Positions 1 to 8,129 of a stretch of DNA of 26,024 bases are shown here, in pieces (position 1 is the stretch's first letter; each line of letters opens with the position of its first letter). Under the pieces are notes generated by a model that was given only the letters and a program-made list of their open reading frames with translations, did not search any database and had not been told where the DNA came from. The DNA lies in IMG/VR virus record IMGVR_UViG_3300034523_000109, positions 1 to 26,024 of that record; one strand, 5' to 3'. A program made the position numbers and the translations under genes. This DNA comes from a virus.

Positions 1-70
1 TCACGGGTGTGAAACTCGCGGGCTTCGCGTGTGTCTGGCTCCGTGAATCGGGTCCGTTCTTCTGTTCTCG

Positions 71-124
71 AGGCCGGCCGGCCTGCATCGCCCGACTGAC
101 CTCGCGGCCAGGTGCGGCCTGGCC
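71..124. repeat. Palindromes in the non-coding left end
   Basis: Positions 71-84 are a perfect 14-bp palindrome, AGGCCGGCCGGCCT. Positions 106-124 form an inverted repeat with arms GGCCAGG and CCTGGCC around TGCGG. There is no T-run, so neither looks like a terminator. The place just upstream of the terminase genes is where lambda-type phages carry cos. A packaging or cleavage site is therefore possible, but no recognised cos sequence is visible. The rest of 1-150 shows nothing I can name. Confidence 0.45.
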
Positions 125-154
125 TCGACCTATTCCTCAGAGGCTCAAAAGGCT

Positions 155-174
155 ATTTGTCAGAAAGGACAAAT
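155..174. promoter_or_regulatory. Inverted repeat upstream of terS
   Basis: ATTTGTC (155-161) and GACAAAT (168-174) are perfect inverted arms around six bases. They border the 8-bp repeat array that continues to position 218, and share the TTTGTC core with it. A dimeric DNA-binding protein is the natural reader of such a site. Its identity is unknown. Confidence 0.5.
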
Positions 175-218
175 GCCCTTTTGTGCTTTTGTTCCTTTGC
201 TCCTTTGGTCCTTTCTCC
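171..218 (+). repeat. 8-bp tandem repeat array (iteron-like) before terS
   Basis: Read in 8-bp steps, the plus strand from 171 gives AAATGCCC, TTTTGTGC, TTTTGTTC, CTTTGCTC, CTTTGGTC, CTTTCTCC, with a common pattern YTTTGNTC. The array stops three bases before the terS start codon. The same octamer, in the same orientation to the downstream gene, forms the array before parA at the other end of the window. It could be an operator, a centromere-like site or a terminase-binding (cosB-like) site. The sequence alone does not decide. Confidence 0.6.
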
Positions 219-220
219 CC

Positions 221-793
221 ATGGGCAAGATCATCAGCAAGAAGGATCTCGCCGACCTGATCGGCAAGTCGCCGCGCTGGGTTTCGACGTTGATCGAGGA
301 GGGCCTGCCGACAGTCGGCGGGGGTGGCCGTGGCGTTGCCGTCGAGATCGACAGCGCCGCCGCGATCGACTGGCTGATCGCCCGCGAAGTGCGGCGCGAG
401 ATCGGCGTCGAGGGTGACGACGACGAGGGAGCCGGCTCGGCCTCGAGCGAGGATCGCCTGCTCAAGCGCGCCCGCCGGGAAAAGCTGCAGCTCGAAATTG
501 ACCAGGTGCGCGGCCGGCTGGTGCCGATCGACGCCGTAATGACCCTTTGCACCAGTATCGCGGCCGTGTACGCGACGCAGCTCGATTCACTGCCGAGCCG
601 GTGCGCCTCTGACGTGGCGGTGCTCGATGACCCTGCAGCAATCCGAGCTCGACTATTTGAGGAAACACGGCGTATCCGCGCAGCTACTGCCGACCGCCTC
701 GTCGATCGCGCACGCGGTCTCTCTGCAGAAGCTGACGGCCTCGATTCACTCCGTCGCGGCGATGGTGAAGGCACCGCCGCCGAGGACGTCTGA
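221..793 (+). CDS. Terminase small subunit, Nu1-like
   Basis: This 190-residue protein is close to lambda gpNu1 in length (181). In the family, the small terminase binds the phage DNA packaging site as an oligomer and hands it to the large subunit. The first 60 residues look like a winged helix-turn-helix (ISKKDLADLIGKS then a recognition-like stretch), followed by an acidic linker and a charged helix (LLKRARREKLQLEIDQVRG) typical of this group. I chose ATG 221 because the family homology starts with MGKII and upstream codons lie in the repeat array. Only weak GGTCC/CCCC bases precede it, so the ribosome site is poor. The last 167 bases overlap terL in another frame and show poor codon use in this frame. 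Confidence 0.8.
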   Translation: MGKIISKKDLADLIGKSPRWVSTLIEEGLPTVGGGGRGVAVEIDSAAAIDWLIAREVRREIGVEGDDDEGAGSASSEDRLLKRARREKLQLEIDQVRGRLVPIDAVMTLCTSIAAVYATQLDSLPSRCASDVAVLDDPAAIRARLFEETRRIRAATADRLVDRARGLSAEADGLDSLRRGDGEGTAAEDV

Positions 794-2792
794 CGAGTGG
801 GCGCGTGATAAGCGCGTGATGCCGCCGAGCGCCCCGATACCGGGGCCGTTCAACCCTGACGCTAACCCCTACATGCGCCCGGTCGCCTGGGCTTTCGCGC
901 AGCCCTGTTTTTCCCGCGTGACCTTCGTCATGGGCACGCAAATGGGCAAGTCCGTGACGATGGAAAACATCATCGGCCACCGGCTCGACGAAGACCCGAC
1001 CCCCTGCCTGTATGTGGCGCCGACCAAGCCTCTGCTCGAGAGCACGGTCGAGCCCAAATTCATGGCCATGTTTCGCGAGTGCGAATCGCTCTGGAAGAAG
1101 TTCGACCAGGCCGTCAGCACGAAAATGACGAAGTGGCTCGGCGGTACAAAGTTTCGTTTCGCCTGGGCTGGATCTCCGACCGAGCTCGCGGCCGATTCGG
1201 CCGGCCTGGTGATGGTCGACGAGGTCGACCGGATCGTAAACACGGGCGAGGGCGACACGACCGAGATTATCGAGGCGCGGGGCGATGCCTACGCCGACTC
1301 GAAAATCGGTTACACCGCCACGCCAACGGGCGGCAAGGTCTCGCGCCGGAAAGATCAGCGCTCGGGCCTCTGGCATTGGCAGGTCGGGCCGGCGAAGGCG
1401 ATCGCCTCGAAGGTCTGGCAGCTGTGGCAAAGCGGCACCCGTCACGAGTGGGCGGTGCCGTGTCCGCATTGCGGCGAGTATTTCATCCCCTCGAGCGACC
1501 TCCTGTGGTGGCCGGGGAAGGGTGACCCCGAGAAGGAATGCACGCCCGACGAGGCCTACAAGCACGCCCGGCTGACCTGCTCGGCCAATGGCTGCATGAT
1601 CGAGGACAAGTGGCGCCCCTGGATGAACAAGCGGGGCGTCGCCGTGGCGCCAGGCGAGTCGATCAGTCGCGCCGGCGAGATCCTCGGCACCGCTGACACT
1701 GCAGGATTTACGCACTACTCGATATGGGTCTCGGGCCTCTGCTCGTTTGCGGTCAAGAAATCCTATGGATTCCTTGCCAAGAAGCTGCTCGCGGCGCTTA
1801 TCTCGGGCAATCCGGCGACCCTGCAGGCGGTCTATAACACGGGTTTCGGCGAGTGCTATGCCGAGGCGGGCGACGCCCCGACCTGGGAGGCGGTGCAGGG
1901 TCAGCGCTTCGGCTACATGGCCGGTGACCTGCTGCTCGAGCCGCTGCGGATCTTCTGCACGATCGACGTGCAGAAAAATCGCCTCGTGTACGTGGTGCGC
2001 GCCTGGTATGCCGGCCTGGGCTCGATGCTCCTCGAGCATGGCGAGCTATGGGGCGAGACCGATCAGGACGCCGTGTGGGATGACCTGGGCGAGCTGATCG
2101 ACACCGACTACGCCGGTCACCCGATCTCGCTAACCGGGATCGACATTGGCTACCGCGACGACCAGGTTTACCGCTTCATAAACGAGCACAAGGGGCGCGC
2201 AATCGCTCTGCGCGGGCGCGAGAGGCTCGACAAGCCCTTCCGCAAGGAGACCGTAGAGGTCGACAAGCAGGGCAAAACGCGCAAGCGGGGCGACGCTCGC
2301 TGGGCCTTCGATTCCTCTCTCGCTAAGCGCTGGGTGCATAGCCGCTTCGGCCGACCGGATACCCGGCCTGCCTGGTGGCTGCTGCATCAGCAAGTCACCG
2401 ACGACTACTGCAAGCAGCTCGTCGGCGAGGAGTGGCGAGAGGGCGAGGGCAAGTTTCACCAGGTCGGCGAAAACCATTACCTCGACTGTGAGGCGATGCA
2501 GTACATCCTCGCCCTGCGCGACAAGCTGCACCGCCGAAAGGTCGGCGTGCTGACCAAGGCCGAGCTGCGGGAGGCCATCAAGGCCGGCCCGCAGGCCGAC
2601 CGCCTCGAGGAGGTGCCCGAAGTGGCCGACCAGGTCGAAAAGCCCGAGCAGCAGGAGCCCGCCGCCGAGGTGGTCGAGCCCCTGACGCCTGACCCTACGC
2701 CCAAGGCGAAGCCGGCCGCAGTGCGCCGCGCTGATGCCCCGGCGGCTAAGGCTCGCTCGCGATTCAACATCATCAAAAAGCCCCGGCGCTGA
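627..2792 (+). CDS. Terminase large subunit, GpA-type
   Basis: 721-residue packaging motor of the lambda GpA family, with an N-terminal ATPase and a C-terminal nuclease. Visible features are the PPPRTSDEWA entry motif (about residue 50), a Walker A-like stretch in the GTQMGKSVTMEN region (about 103-114), a Walker B-like LVMVDEVD (about 195-202) and the TATPTGG coupling segment. Two CPHCGEYF / CSANGC cysteine pairs follow, as in GpA proteins, then the acidic nuclease region (GIDIGYRDDQVY). The C-terminus (from about 660) is Pro/Ala/Lys-rich and low in complexity. Start 627 overlaps terS by 167 bases. It is preferred over ATG 762 because codons in 627-762 have the high GC at third positions usual here. 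The alternative start at 762 remains possible. Confidence 0.92.
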   Translation: MTLQQSELDYLRKHGVSAQLLPTASSIAHAVSLQKLTASIHSVAAMVKAPPPRTSDEWARDKRVMPPSAPIPGPFNPDANPYMRPVAWAFAQPCFSRVTFVMGTQMGKSVTMENIIGHRLDEDPTPCLYVAPTKPLLESTVEPKFMAMFRECESLWKKFDQAVSTKMTKWLGGTKFRFAWAGSPTELAADSAGLVMVDEVDRIVNTGEGDTTEIIEARGDAYADSKIGYTATPTGGKVSRRKDQRSGLWHWQVGPAKAIASKVWQLWQSGTRHEWAVPCPHCGEYFIPSSDLLWWPGKGDPEKECTPDEAYKHARLTCSANGCMIEDKWRPWMNKRGVAVAPGESISRAGEILGTADTAGFTHYSIWVSGLCSFAVKKSYGFLAKKLLAALISGNPATLQAVYNTGFGECYAEAGDAPTWEAVQGQRFGYMAGDLLLEPLRIFCTIDVQKNRLVYVVRAWYAGLGSMLLEHGELWGETDQDAVWDDLGELIDTDYAGHPISLTGIDIGYRDDQVYRFINEHKGRAIALRGRERLDKPFRKETVEVDKQGKTRKRGDARWAFDSSLAKRWVHSRFGRPDTRPAWWLLHQQVTDDYCKQLVGEEWREGEGKFHQVGENHYLDCEAMQYILALRDKLHRRKVGVLTKAELREAIKAGPQADRLEEVPEVADQVEKPEQQEPAAEVVEPLTPDPTPKAKPAAVRRADAPAAKARSRFNIIKKPRR

Positions 2793-2816
2793 TCGCGCCG
2801 GCGGCTGGGAACAGCC

Positions 2817-3335
2817 ATGGAACCGACGCAACTACACGCCGGCGACTCGATCGCCTGGTCGCGTGACGTGCCCGCCTGCCCGGCCTCTGACGGCTGGTCG
2901 CTGCGCTACGTGCTGAGCGGTCCCGCGCGGCACGAGCTCGAGGCGATCGGGGGCGTGCCGTACCGGGTCGAGGTATCGGCCTCGACCTCTGCGGCCTGGC
3001 CGGCCGGCGTTTATCGCTGGGTCGCCCTGGCGGTGCGAGGGGAGGGGGAGCGCCAGACGGTAGCCACGGGGCTGCTCGAGGTATCTCCGAACCTCGAGAC
3101 CGCCGACCCGGTCGACGCCCGCAGCCATGCGGCGCGAATGCTGGCCCTGATCGAGGCGGCGCTCGAGAAGCGTATCCCGAAAGATCAGCAGAGCTACGAA
3201 ATCGACGGCATGCGGCTGGATCGCATACCGATCGAGCGCCTCGAGGCGCTGCGGACGAAGTACCGCCGCGAGATTCAGCGCGAGAAAGATCGCCGCCACC
3301 CCTACGGGCGCACCGTCCAATATTCCCCGAGGTAA
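2817..3335 (+). CDS. Head-tail connector, gpW-like C-terminus
   Basis: 172 residues between the large terminase and portal genes, where lambda carries gpW. The last 60 residues (QSYEIDGMRLDRIPIERLEALRT and a basic tail) have the pattern of gpW-type head-completion proteins, which close the portal after packaging. The first about 100 residues are an extra beta-rich domain (SIAWSRDVPACPASDGWSLRYVL) that I do not recognise with certainty. A modest GGGA site precedes ATG 2817. The product ends six bases before the portal start, so the two are probably co-translated. The role is inferred from position and the C-terminal motif. Confidence 0.6.
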   Translation: MEPTQLHAGDSIAWSRDVPACPASDGWSLRYVLSGPARHELEAIGGVPYRVEVSASTSAAWPAGVYRWVALAVRGEGERQTVATGLLEVSPNLETADPVDARSHAARMLALIEAALEKRIPKDQQSYEIDGMRLDRIPIERLEALRTKYRREIQREKDRRHPYGRTVQYSPR

Positions 3336-3341
3336 CCGCCT

Positions 3342-4853
3342 ATGAATCCGCTAAAACGCGCCTGGCAATGGGCGCGCGGGGGTGGCGCGCGTGCGCCTGC
3401 TGCCGAGCGAGTCGAGCCAACGGTCAGCCGCCGCAGCTTCAAGATGGCCGGCGGCGGGCGATTGGGTGCCGGATGGGCGCAGCGCACCAGTGGCGCCGAC
3501 GCGAATCAGGAGATCTACGCCGATCACGAGACGCTGCGGCAGCGTGCGCGCGAGCAGTCGATCAACAGCCCCTATCTCAAGCGCTTTTATCGCCTGCTGC
3601 GGCAGAATGTGATCGGGCCTTATGGCATCAACCTGCAGTCTAAGGCTGTGCTGCCTGACGGCACGCCAGACCGCGCCGCCCGTCGCATGATCGAGAGGGA
3701 GTTTCGCCGCTTTTGCAAGCGGGGGAGCTTCGACGTTACCGGGCAATATTCGTTCGTGACGTTCCTCTGGCTCTGGATCGAGACCCTTGCCCGCGACGGC
3801 GAGGTGCTCGTGCGGCTGGTGAGGAACTGGAAGCGCAACCGCTGGGGCTTCGCGCTGCAGATCCTCGAGGCCGATCGCCTCGACATTCATCTAAACACCC
3901 TGCTCGACAACGGCAACCGGGTAAGGATGGGCGTCGAGCTCGACGAGTGGGGCGCCCCGGTCGCGTACTGGATGCTCAACGACCACCCCGGCGACGTGCT
4001 GCGCTCGGCTGCCGAGCGTTACACCCGCATTCCGGCCGACGAGCTGATCCATACCTTCGACCCGTGGCGGCCGCACCAGGCGCGCGGCTTCACCTGGACC
4101 CATGCCGCCGCGCTGGATATTCACCACCTCGGCGAGTTCCGCACCTCGGCGCTGATCAAGGCCGAGCTCGGCGCGAAAATCACGGGCTTCTATGAGCAGG
4201 ACGCCGAGTTTCTCGACCCGCCCGACGAGGGCGACGACGCCCCGGTGCACGAGGAGGTCGAGGCCGGCACGGCCAAGGTGCTGCCCTACGGTCTGAGCTA
4301 CAAGCCGCACCAGAACGCCTCGCCGGGTAGCGATTACGCCCCCTTCGTCAAGGACTCCCTGCGCGGTAGTGCTGCAGGTCTGGGGCCGAGCTACAACCGC
4401 ATATCGCACGACCTCGAGGGCGTGAGCTTCTCCTCGCTGCGCGACGGGACGCTCGACGAGCGCGACTTCTACAAGTGCTGTCAGGAGCTGGTGATTAGCT
4501 CTCTGCTCGAGCGCATGGGCGAGGAGTGGTTCGACAGTGCCGTGCTGCATGGCGCGCTCAAGATCGCCGCGCGCGATCTCGACCGCTGCAGTGAGCAGGT
4601 CTGGCAGCCGCGCGGCTGGGATTGGGTCGACCCCTTGAAGGACTCGAAGGCGGCGACCGAGAGCATCGGCAACCGCACGAAGACCCGTAGCCAGCTAATC
4701 CGCCAGAACGGCGACGACCCCGACGAGATCTTCGCAGAGCTCGAGGCCGAGGAGCAGATGCTCCGCGACAAGGGCTTGCTCGCCGATCCGCCACCGAAAA
4801 AACAGGAGAAGCCAGTCGATGACGACGAGCTCGAAAACGACCGCGCCGAGTAG
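3342..4853 (+). CDS. Portal protein, lambda GpB type
   Basis: 503 residues, usual for lambda-type portals (gpB is 533). The portal forms the dodecameric ring at the capsid vertex through which DNA enters and to which the tail joins. Family-like segments are the NSPYLKRFYRLLRQNVIGPYGINLQ block (about 70-95), LARDGEVLVRLVRN (about 150), HTFDPWRPHQARG (about 235) and DLEGVSFSSLRDGTLDERDFY (about 350). The C-terminus is charged and probably flexible. ATG 3342 follows a good GAGGT site. The gene overlaps the capsid gene by 35 bases, suggesting translational coupling. Confidence 0.93.
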   Translation: MNPLKRAWQWARGGGARAPAAERVEPTVSRRSFKMAGGGRLGAGWAQRTSGADANQEIYADHETLRQRAREQSINSPYLKRFYRLLRQNVIGPYGINLQSKAVLPDGTPDRAARRMIEREFRRFCKRGSFDVTGQYSFVTFLWLWIETLARDGEVLVRLVRNWKRNRWGFALQILEADRLDIHLNTLLDNGNRVRMGVELDEWGAPVAYWMLNDHPGDVLRSAAERYTRIPADELIHTFDPWRPHQARGFTWTHAAALDIHHLGEFRTSALIKAELGAKITGFYEQDAEFLDPPDEGDDAPVHEEVEAGTAKVLPYGLSYKPHQNASPGSDYAPFVKDSLRGSAAGLGPSYNRISHDLEGVSFSSLRDGTLDERDFYKCCQELVISSLLERMGEEWFDSAVLHGALKIAARDLDRCSEQVWQPRGWDWVDPLKDSKAATESIGNRTKTRSQLIRQNGDDPDEIFAELEAEEQMLRDKGLLADPPPKKQEKPVDDDELENDRAE

Positions 4854-6723
4854 CGGTCAGCCGCTGCAGATCCTGCGGCAGATGGAAGGCCGGCCGCTTC
4901 ACCGTGCGCTGCCGGTCGACCTTTCCACGGTAGACAAGGAGGCCCGCACCGTCGAGGTCGCGGTCTCCAGTGAGTACCCGGTGCGCCGCTGGTTCGGTAG
5001 CGAGGTGCTCGATCACTCCGAAGGCTCGGTCGACCTGCTGCGTCTGCTCTCCGGTGCTCCGCTGCTCCTCGAGCACCGGGGCTCTGAGCAGATCGGCGTC
5101 GTCGAGCAGGCCTGGCTCGACTCCGATCGCAAGATCCGCGCTCGCGTGCGCTTCTCGCGCAGCGTCAAGGCCGAGGAGATCTGGCAGGACGTCGTCGACG
5201 GCATCCGTCGCAACATCAGTTGCGGCTATCTGATTCACGAAATGGTGCTCGATCGCCAGGAAAACGGCGTCGATCACTACCGCGTCACTCGCTGGGAGCC
5301 CTACGAGGTTTCCTGCGTTTCGATCCCTGCCGACCCGACCGTCGGGATAGGCCGCTCCAACGAAGCAACGACCCACACCATAACCATTCGAGGCATTGCA
5401 ATGGACAAAGACGAAACCACCACCGACGGTCAAAACCGCACCCTACCGGGTCAGACTGTCGCACCTGTTACCGCCCCGGCTGGCGACGCCCTCGCCAACG
5501 AGCGCCAGCGCGTCGCCGACGTGCTGGCCCTGGGCGATCGCTTCAATCAGCGCGAGCTGGCTCAGGAGGCCGTGCAGAAGGGCTACAGCCCCGACCAGCT
5601 GCGCGGCCTGATCCTCGAGCGCCAGTCGCCGGCTGTGCCGGTCGTGTCGTCGACGCCGAAGGCAAACGACCGCGATCTGCCGGGCTTCACCAAGGACGTG
5701 ACCGCCCGCTCGCTGGGCCTGACTGACAAGGAAATCGGCGAATATTCGCTGATGCGCGCGATCAACGCCGCCGCCGACAAGGACTGGTCGAAAGCCGGCC
5801 TCGAGCGTCAGGTCAGCCTGGCTCTGGCTGACGTGCTCAAGAAGGAGTCGCGCGGTTTCTACGTGCCGCACGACCTGCTGATGCGCGGCATGAACAAGGG
5901 CGACCCGGCGAAGGGCGGCGCCCTGGTGGCAACCGATCTGCGCGTCGACCAGTTCGTCGACATCATGCGCAATAAGACCGTTATGGCTCTGCTCGGCATG
6001 AAGATGCTCGGCGGCCTGACTGGCGACCTGGATCTGCCGAAGAAGATCAGCGGCGGCAATTTCTACTGGCTGGGCGAGGGTCAGGACGTTCCGTCGACTG
6101 ACTTCGATCTGACCACTCTCCCGCTGTCGCCGAAGACCATCGCCGGCGCGATCCCGGTCACCCGTCGTCTGCGCAAGCAGGCTGCGCGCTCGATCGAGCA
6201 GCTGATCATCGACGACCTGGTCGAAGGCCTGGGCGTGGCGATCGACCTCGGTGTGCTGCGCGGCACTGGCCTCGGTAACCAGCTGCTCGGCCTGCTGAAT
6301 CAGCCGGGCCTGCCGGCGATCGAGTTCGACGGCCCCGGTCTGACCTACGGCAAGGCCGTAGACATGAAGACCAAGATCGCAACCTTCAACGCCGCCAAGG
6401 GCTCCTTGGCCTACCTGACGGGCACCGTTCAGGCTGGCCTGGCGCAGCAGACCGAGAAGTTTGCGGGCACCGGGCGCACCGTTTGGGAAGACGGCAAGGT
6501 CAACGGCTTCCGCGCCGAAGACACCAACCAGATGCCCGACGACACCTGGCTTTTCGGTGACTTCTCTCAGGTCGTCATGGGCCTGTGGGGCGTGATGGAT
6601 CTCAAGGTCGACGACTCGACGCTCTCGGCCAGCGACGGCCTGGTGCTGCGCGTGTTCCAAGACGTCGACGCCACCGTGCGCAATAAGTCCTCCTTCTGCG
6701 TGGCTAAAAAGAAGGTGGTTTAA
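4819..6723 (+). CDS. Head maturation protease-major capsid protein fusion
   Basis: 634 residues combining two functions usually coded apart. Residues about 27-185 resemble HK97-family prohead proteases, with a probable catalytic His86 in LLLEHRG and Ser134 in NISCGY. Residues about 285-634 resemble an HK97-fold major capsid protein, with the N-arm near DLPGFTKDVTARSLG and the core from FYVPHDLLMRGM through VTRRLRKQAARSIEQLI. Between them is a charged linker (about 195-285) that may act as the scaffold or delta domain. AGGAG lies 11 bases before ATG 4819. An in-frame ATG at 5401, preceded by GAGG, could start a second, protease-free product. A strong terminator follows. Confidence 0.88.
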   Translation: MTTSSKTTAPSSGQPLQILRQMEGRPLHRALPVDLSTVDKEARTVEVAVSSEYPVRRWFGSEVLDHSEGSVDLLRLLSGAPLLLEHRGSEQIGVVEQAWLDSDRKIRARVRFSRSVKAEEIWQDVVDGIRRNISCGYLIHEMVLDRQENGVDHYRVTRWEPYEVSCVSIPADPTVGIGRSNEATTHTITIRGIAMDKDETTTDGQNRTLPGQTVAPVTAPAGDALANERQRVADVLALGDRFNQRELAQEAVQKGYSPDQLRGLILERQSPAVPVVSSTPKANDRDLPGFTKDVTARSLGLTDKEIGEYSLMRAINAAADKDWSKAGLERQVSLALADVLKKESRGFYVPHDLLMRGMNKGDPAKGGALVATDLRVDQFVDIMRNKTVMALLGMKMLGGLTGDLDLPKKISGGNFYWLGEGQDVPSTDFDLTTLPLSPKTIAGAIPVTRRLRKQAARSIEQLIIDDLVEGLGVAIDLGVLRGTGLGNQLLGLLNQPGLPAIEFDGPGLTYGKAVDMKTKIATFNAAKGSLAYLTGTVQAGLAQQTEKFAGTGRTVWEDGKVNGFRAEDTNQMPDDTWLFGDFSQVVMGLWGVMDLKVDDSTLSASDGLVLRVFQDVDATVRNKSSFCVAKKKVV

Positions 6724-6747
6724 CCGAACCTGAAAGCGGGCAGGTAT

Positions 6748-6770
6748 GGGGGCTCCGGCCCCCTTTTTTT
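6748..6770 (+). terminator. Rho-independent terminator after the capsid gene
   Basis: GGGGGC and GCCCCC pair around TCCG and are followed by seven T. It lies between the capsid gene and the next gene, and probably sets a step-down in late transcription rather than a full stop, as the following neck genes have no evident promoter. Confidence 0.85.
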
Positions 6771-6796
6771 CACCCCATGAAAGCAGGTAACACTCT

Positions 6797-7243
6797 ATGA
6801 GTACCGCTCAACTGAGCACGATTTTTGTCGTGCTGCTGACTGACATTCTTTTGCATGGTGATTGGGTCCATAAGGACACCGTGCTCGAGGTCGAGCGCCC
6901 TCTGCGCAACGACTGGAAGGGCTCGGGGATCTGCCGCGACGCCACCGAGGAGGAGATCGCCGAGGCGCTCGCCGAGCGAGGCGATGGCCAGGACGATGCC
7001 GACCAGGTGCAGCGCCGCGACGATCTGATCGCCGCCGCCCTAGCCCTCGAGGGCGAGGTCGCCAACCTGCAGGAGCGCAAGGCCGAGCTCGCTGGTGACC
7101 TCAAGGCGCTGGAAAGCGCCCTCGAGGAGCTCGGCAACCTGCGCGCCGGCCTGCAGGGCCAAGTCGACGACCTGGTCGACAAGCAGAAGAAGCTCGCCGA
7201 CGAAGTGGCCGCCCTGGAGAAGGCCAAGAAGGCGGCCAAGTGA
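6797..7243 (+). CDS. Unknown head-region protein with C-terminal coiled coil
   Basis: 148 residues, family not recognised. Residues 1-55 (LSTIFVVLLTDILLHGDWVHKDTVLEV) look like a small beta domain of the kind seen in short phage accessory proteins. Residues about 70-148 have a regular heptad pattern of Leu/Ala with Glu/Lys (LEGEVANLQERKAELAGDLKAL onward) and should form a long coiled coil. ATG 6797 has an AGG site eight bases upstream. The stop overlaps the next start as GTGA. Position just after the capsid gene suggests a capsid-associated, decoration or head-completion role. This is inference from location. Confidence 0.55.
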   Translation: MSTAQLSTIFVVLLTDILLHGDWVHKDTVLEVERPLRNDWKGSGICRDATEEEIAEALAERGDGQDDADQVQRRDDLIAAALALEGEVANLQERKAELAGDLKALESALEELGNLRAGLQGQVDDLVDKQKKLADEVAALEKAKKAAK

Positions 7244-7620
7244 TCGGCGAAGACGATCTCGAGGATCTGTTCGACCCCGACGAGTTCGGCGTCGAGGCGG
7301 TGCTCCTCGAGGTCGGCCAGCCATCGCGGCCGCTACGCGGCACGCTGGGCGCCCCTCGGGCCTCGGGCGGTCTTTACCGCTCGGGGGCTGACCCAAACGC
7401 CGCGCAGCTGCGGGTCAAGCCTTCGCAGCAGATCCTGACGGTCGCCGCCTCGGCGGTGCCGGCGGGCTGGAAGCTGGCCAAGGTGATGCTGCGGGGCGCT
7501 GAGCATTCGATCGCAGCGATCGAGCCGGTCGGGAGAATCCGCACGGCCTTGATCCTGGTCCCTTACGGTGACGCGGCATCGCAGCCCGAGGAGCGTGGAA
7601 AGTGGCGGGCTTCGAGCTGA
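7240..7620 (+). CDS. Head-tail joining protein, lambda FII-like
   Basis: 126 residues starting with GTG at the GTGA junction with the previous gene. The acidic start (DDLEDLFDPDEFG) followed by a small beta-rich domain, and the length close to lambda gpFII (117), fit the head-tail attachment family. Those proteins sit between the connector and the tail. The adjoining GPZ-like gene overlaps by 19 bases, as expected in a neck-gene cluster. The match is by pattern and gene order, not by a strong motif. Confidence 0.6.
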   Translation: MIGEDDLEDLFDPDEFGVEAVLLEVGQPSRPLRGTLGAPRASGGLYRSGADPNAAQLRVKPSQQILTVAASAVPAGWKLAKVMLRGAEHSIAAIEPVGRIRTALILVPYGDAASQPEERGKWRASS

Positions 7621-8129
7621 GTTTCGAGGTGGATGGGTGGGCGGCCGTCGAGACGGCGGTCGCAAACCTACCGCGCAAGCTGGATCTCGCCGCCGCACGC
7701 GCCCTGCGCAAGGTGGCGCAGTGGCTGCGCACGCATAGCTCGAGGGAAATCGCCCGCGAGCTCGGTATCACGCAAAGCCCAATCAGGCACCGCTACCAGA
7801 TCCATAGCCGCGCGACCGTTCGCGAGGTCAAGCTCTGGGTCGGCCTGCAGCCGATCGCAGTGCATTACCTCGGCGAGCCCCGGCAAAACTCGACCGGCGT
7901 CCGCGTCGGTCACCGTCAATACGACGACGCCTTCATATCCCCGATGAAAAGCGGCAAGCGCCTCGTTTGGCGCCGGAAAGGCCGCGAGCGCTTGCCGATC
8001 GAGAAAGTCGAGGAGGACTGGCAGGCGCCGGCCCTGACGGCTCTCGAGCGCTGGGAGCGTCGCGCCATGGATCGCTTCGTCGAGCTGTTCGAGCAGGAGG
8101 CCCGCTATGTCCTCAAAGAGGGCGCTTAA
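7602..8129 (+). CDS. Minor tail / neck protein, GPZ-like
   Basis: 175 residues matching the prophage minor tail protein Z pattern: a leading amphipathic segment (FELSFEVDGWAAVETAVANL), a helix beginning AAARALRKVAQWLRTHSSREIA, a basic middle (SPIRHRYQI), and a C-terminal helix. These proteins act at tail completion or head joining. The gene starts with GTG at 7602 inside the previous gene. It overlaps the next gene by 23 bases. Order and length (lambda gpZ is 192) agree with this role. Confidence 0.72.
   Translation: MAGFELSFEVDGWAAVETAVANLPRKLDLAAARALRKVAQWLRTHSSREIARELGITQSPIRHRYQIHSRATVREVKLWVGLQPIAVHYLGEPRQNSTGVRVGHRQYDDAFISPMKSGKRLVWRRKGRERLPIEKVEEDWQAPALTALERWERRAMDRFVELFEQEARYVLKEGA

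Noticed and set aside
9-417. Open frames at the left end (9-260 and 112-417)
   Set aside because: They cross the palindromes and octamer array, have poor codon bias and no ribosome site, and run antiparallel or out of frame to terS.
684-2039. 451-residue minus-strand frame across terL
   Set aside because: Shadow of a GC-rich gene; Arg/Leu-rich low-quality protein with no family pattern. The same applies to long antisense frames at 5443-6660 and 13852-15123.
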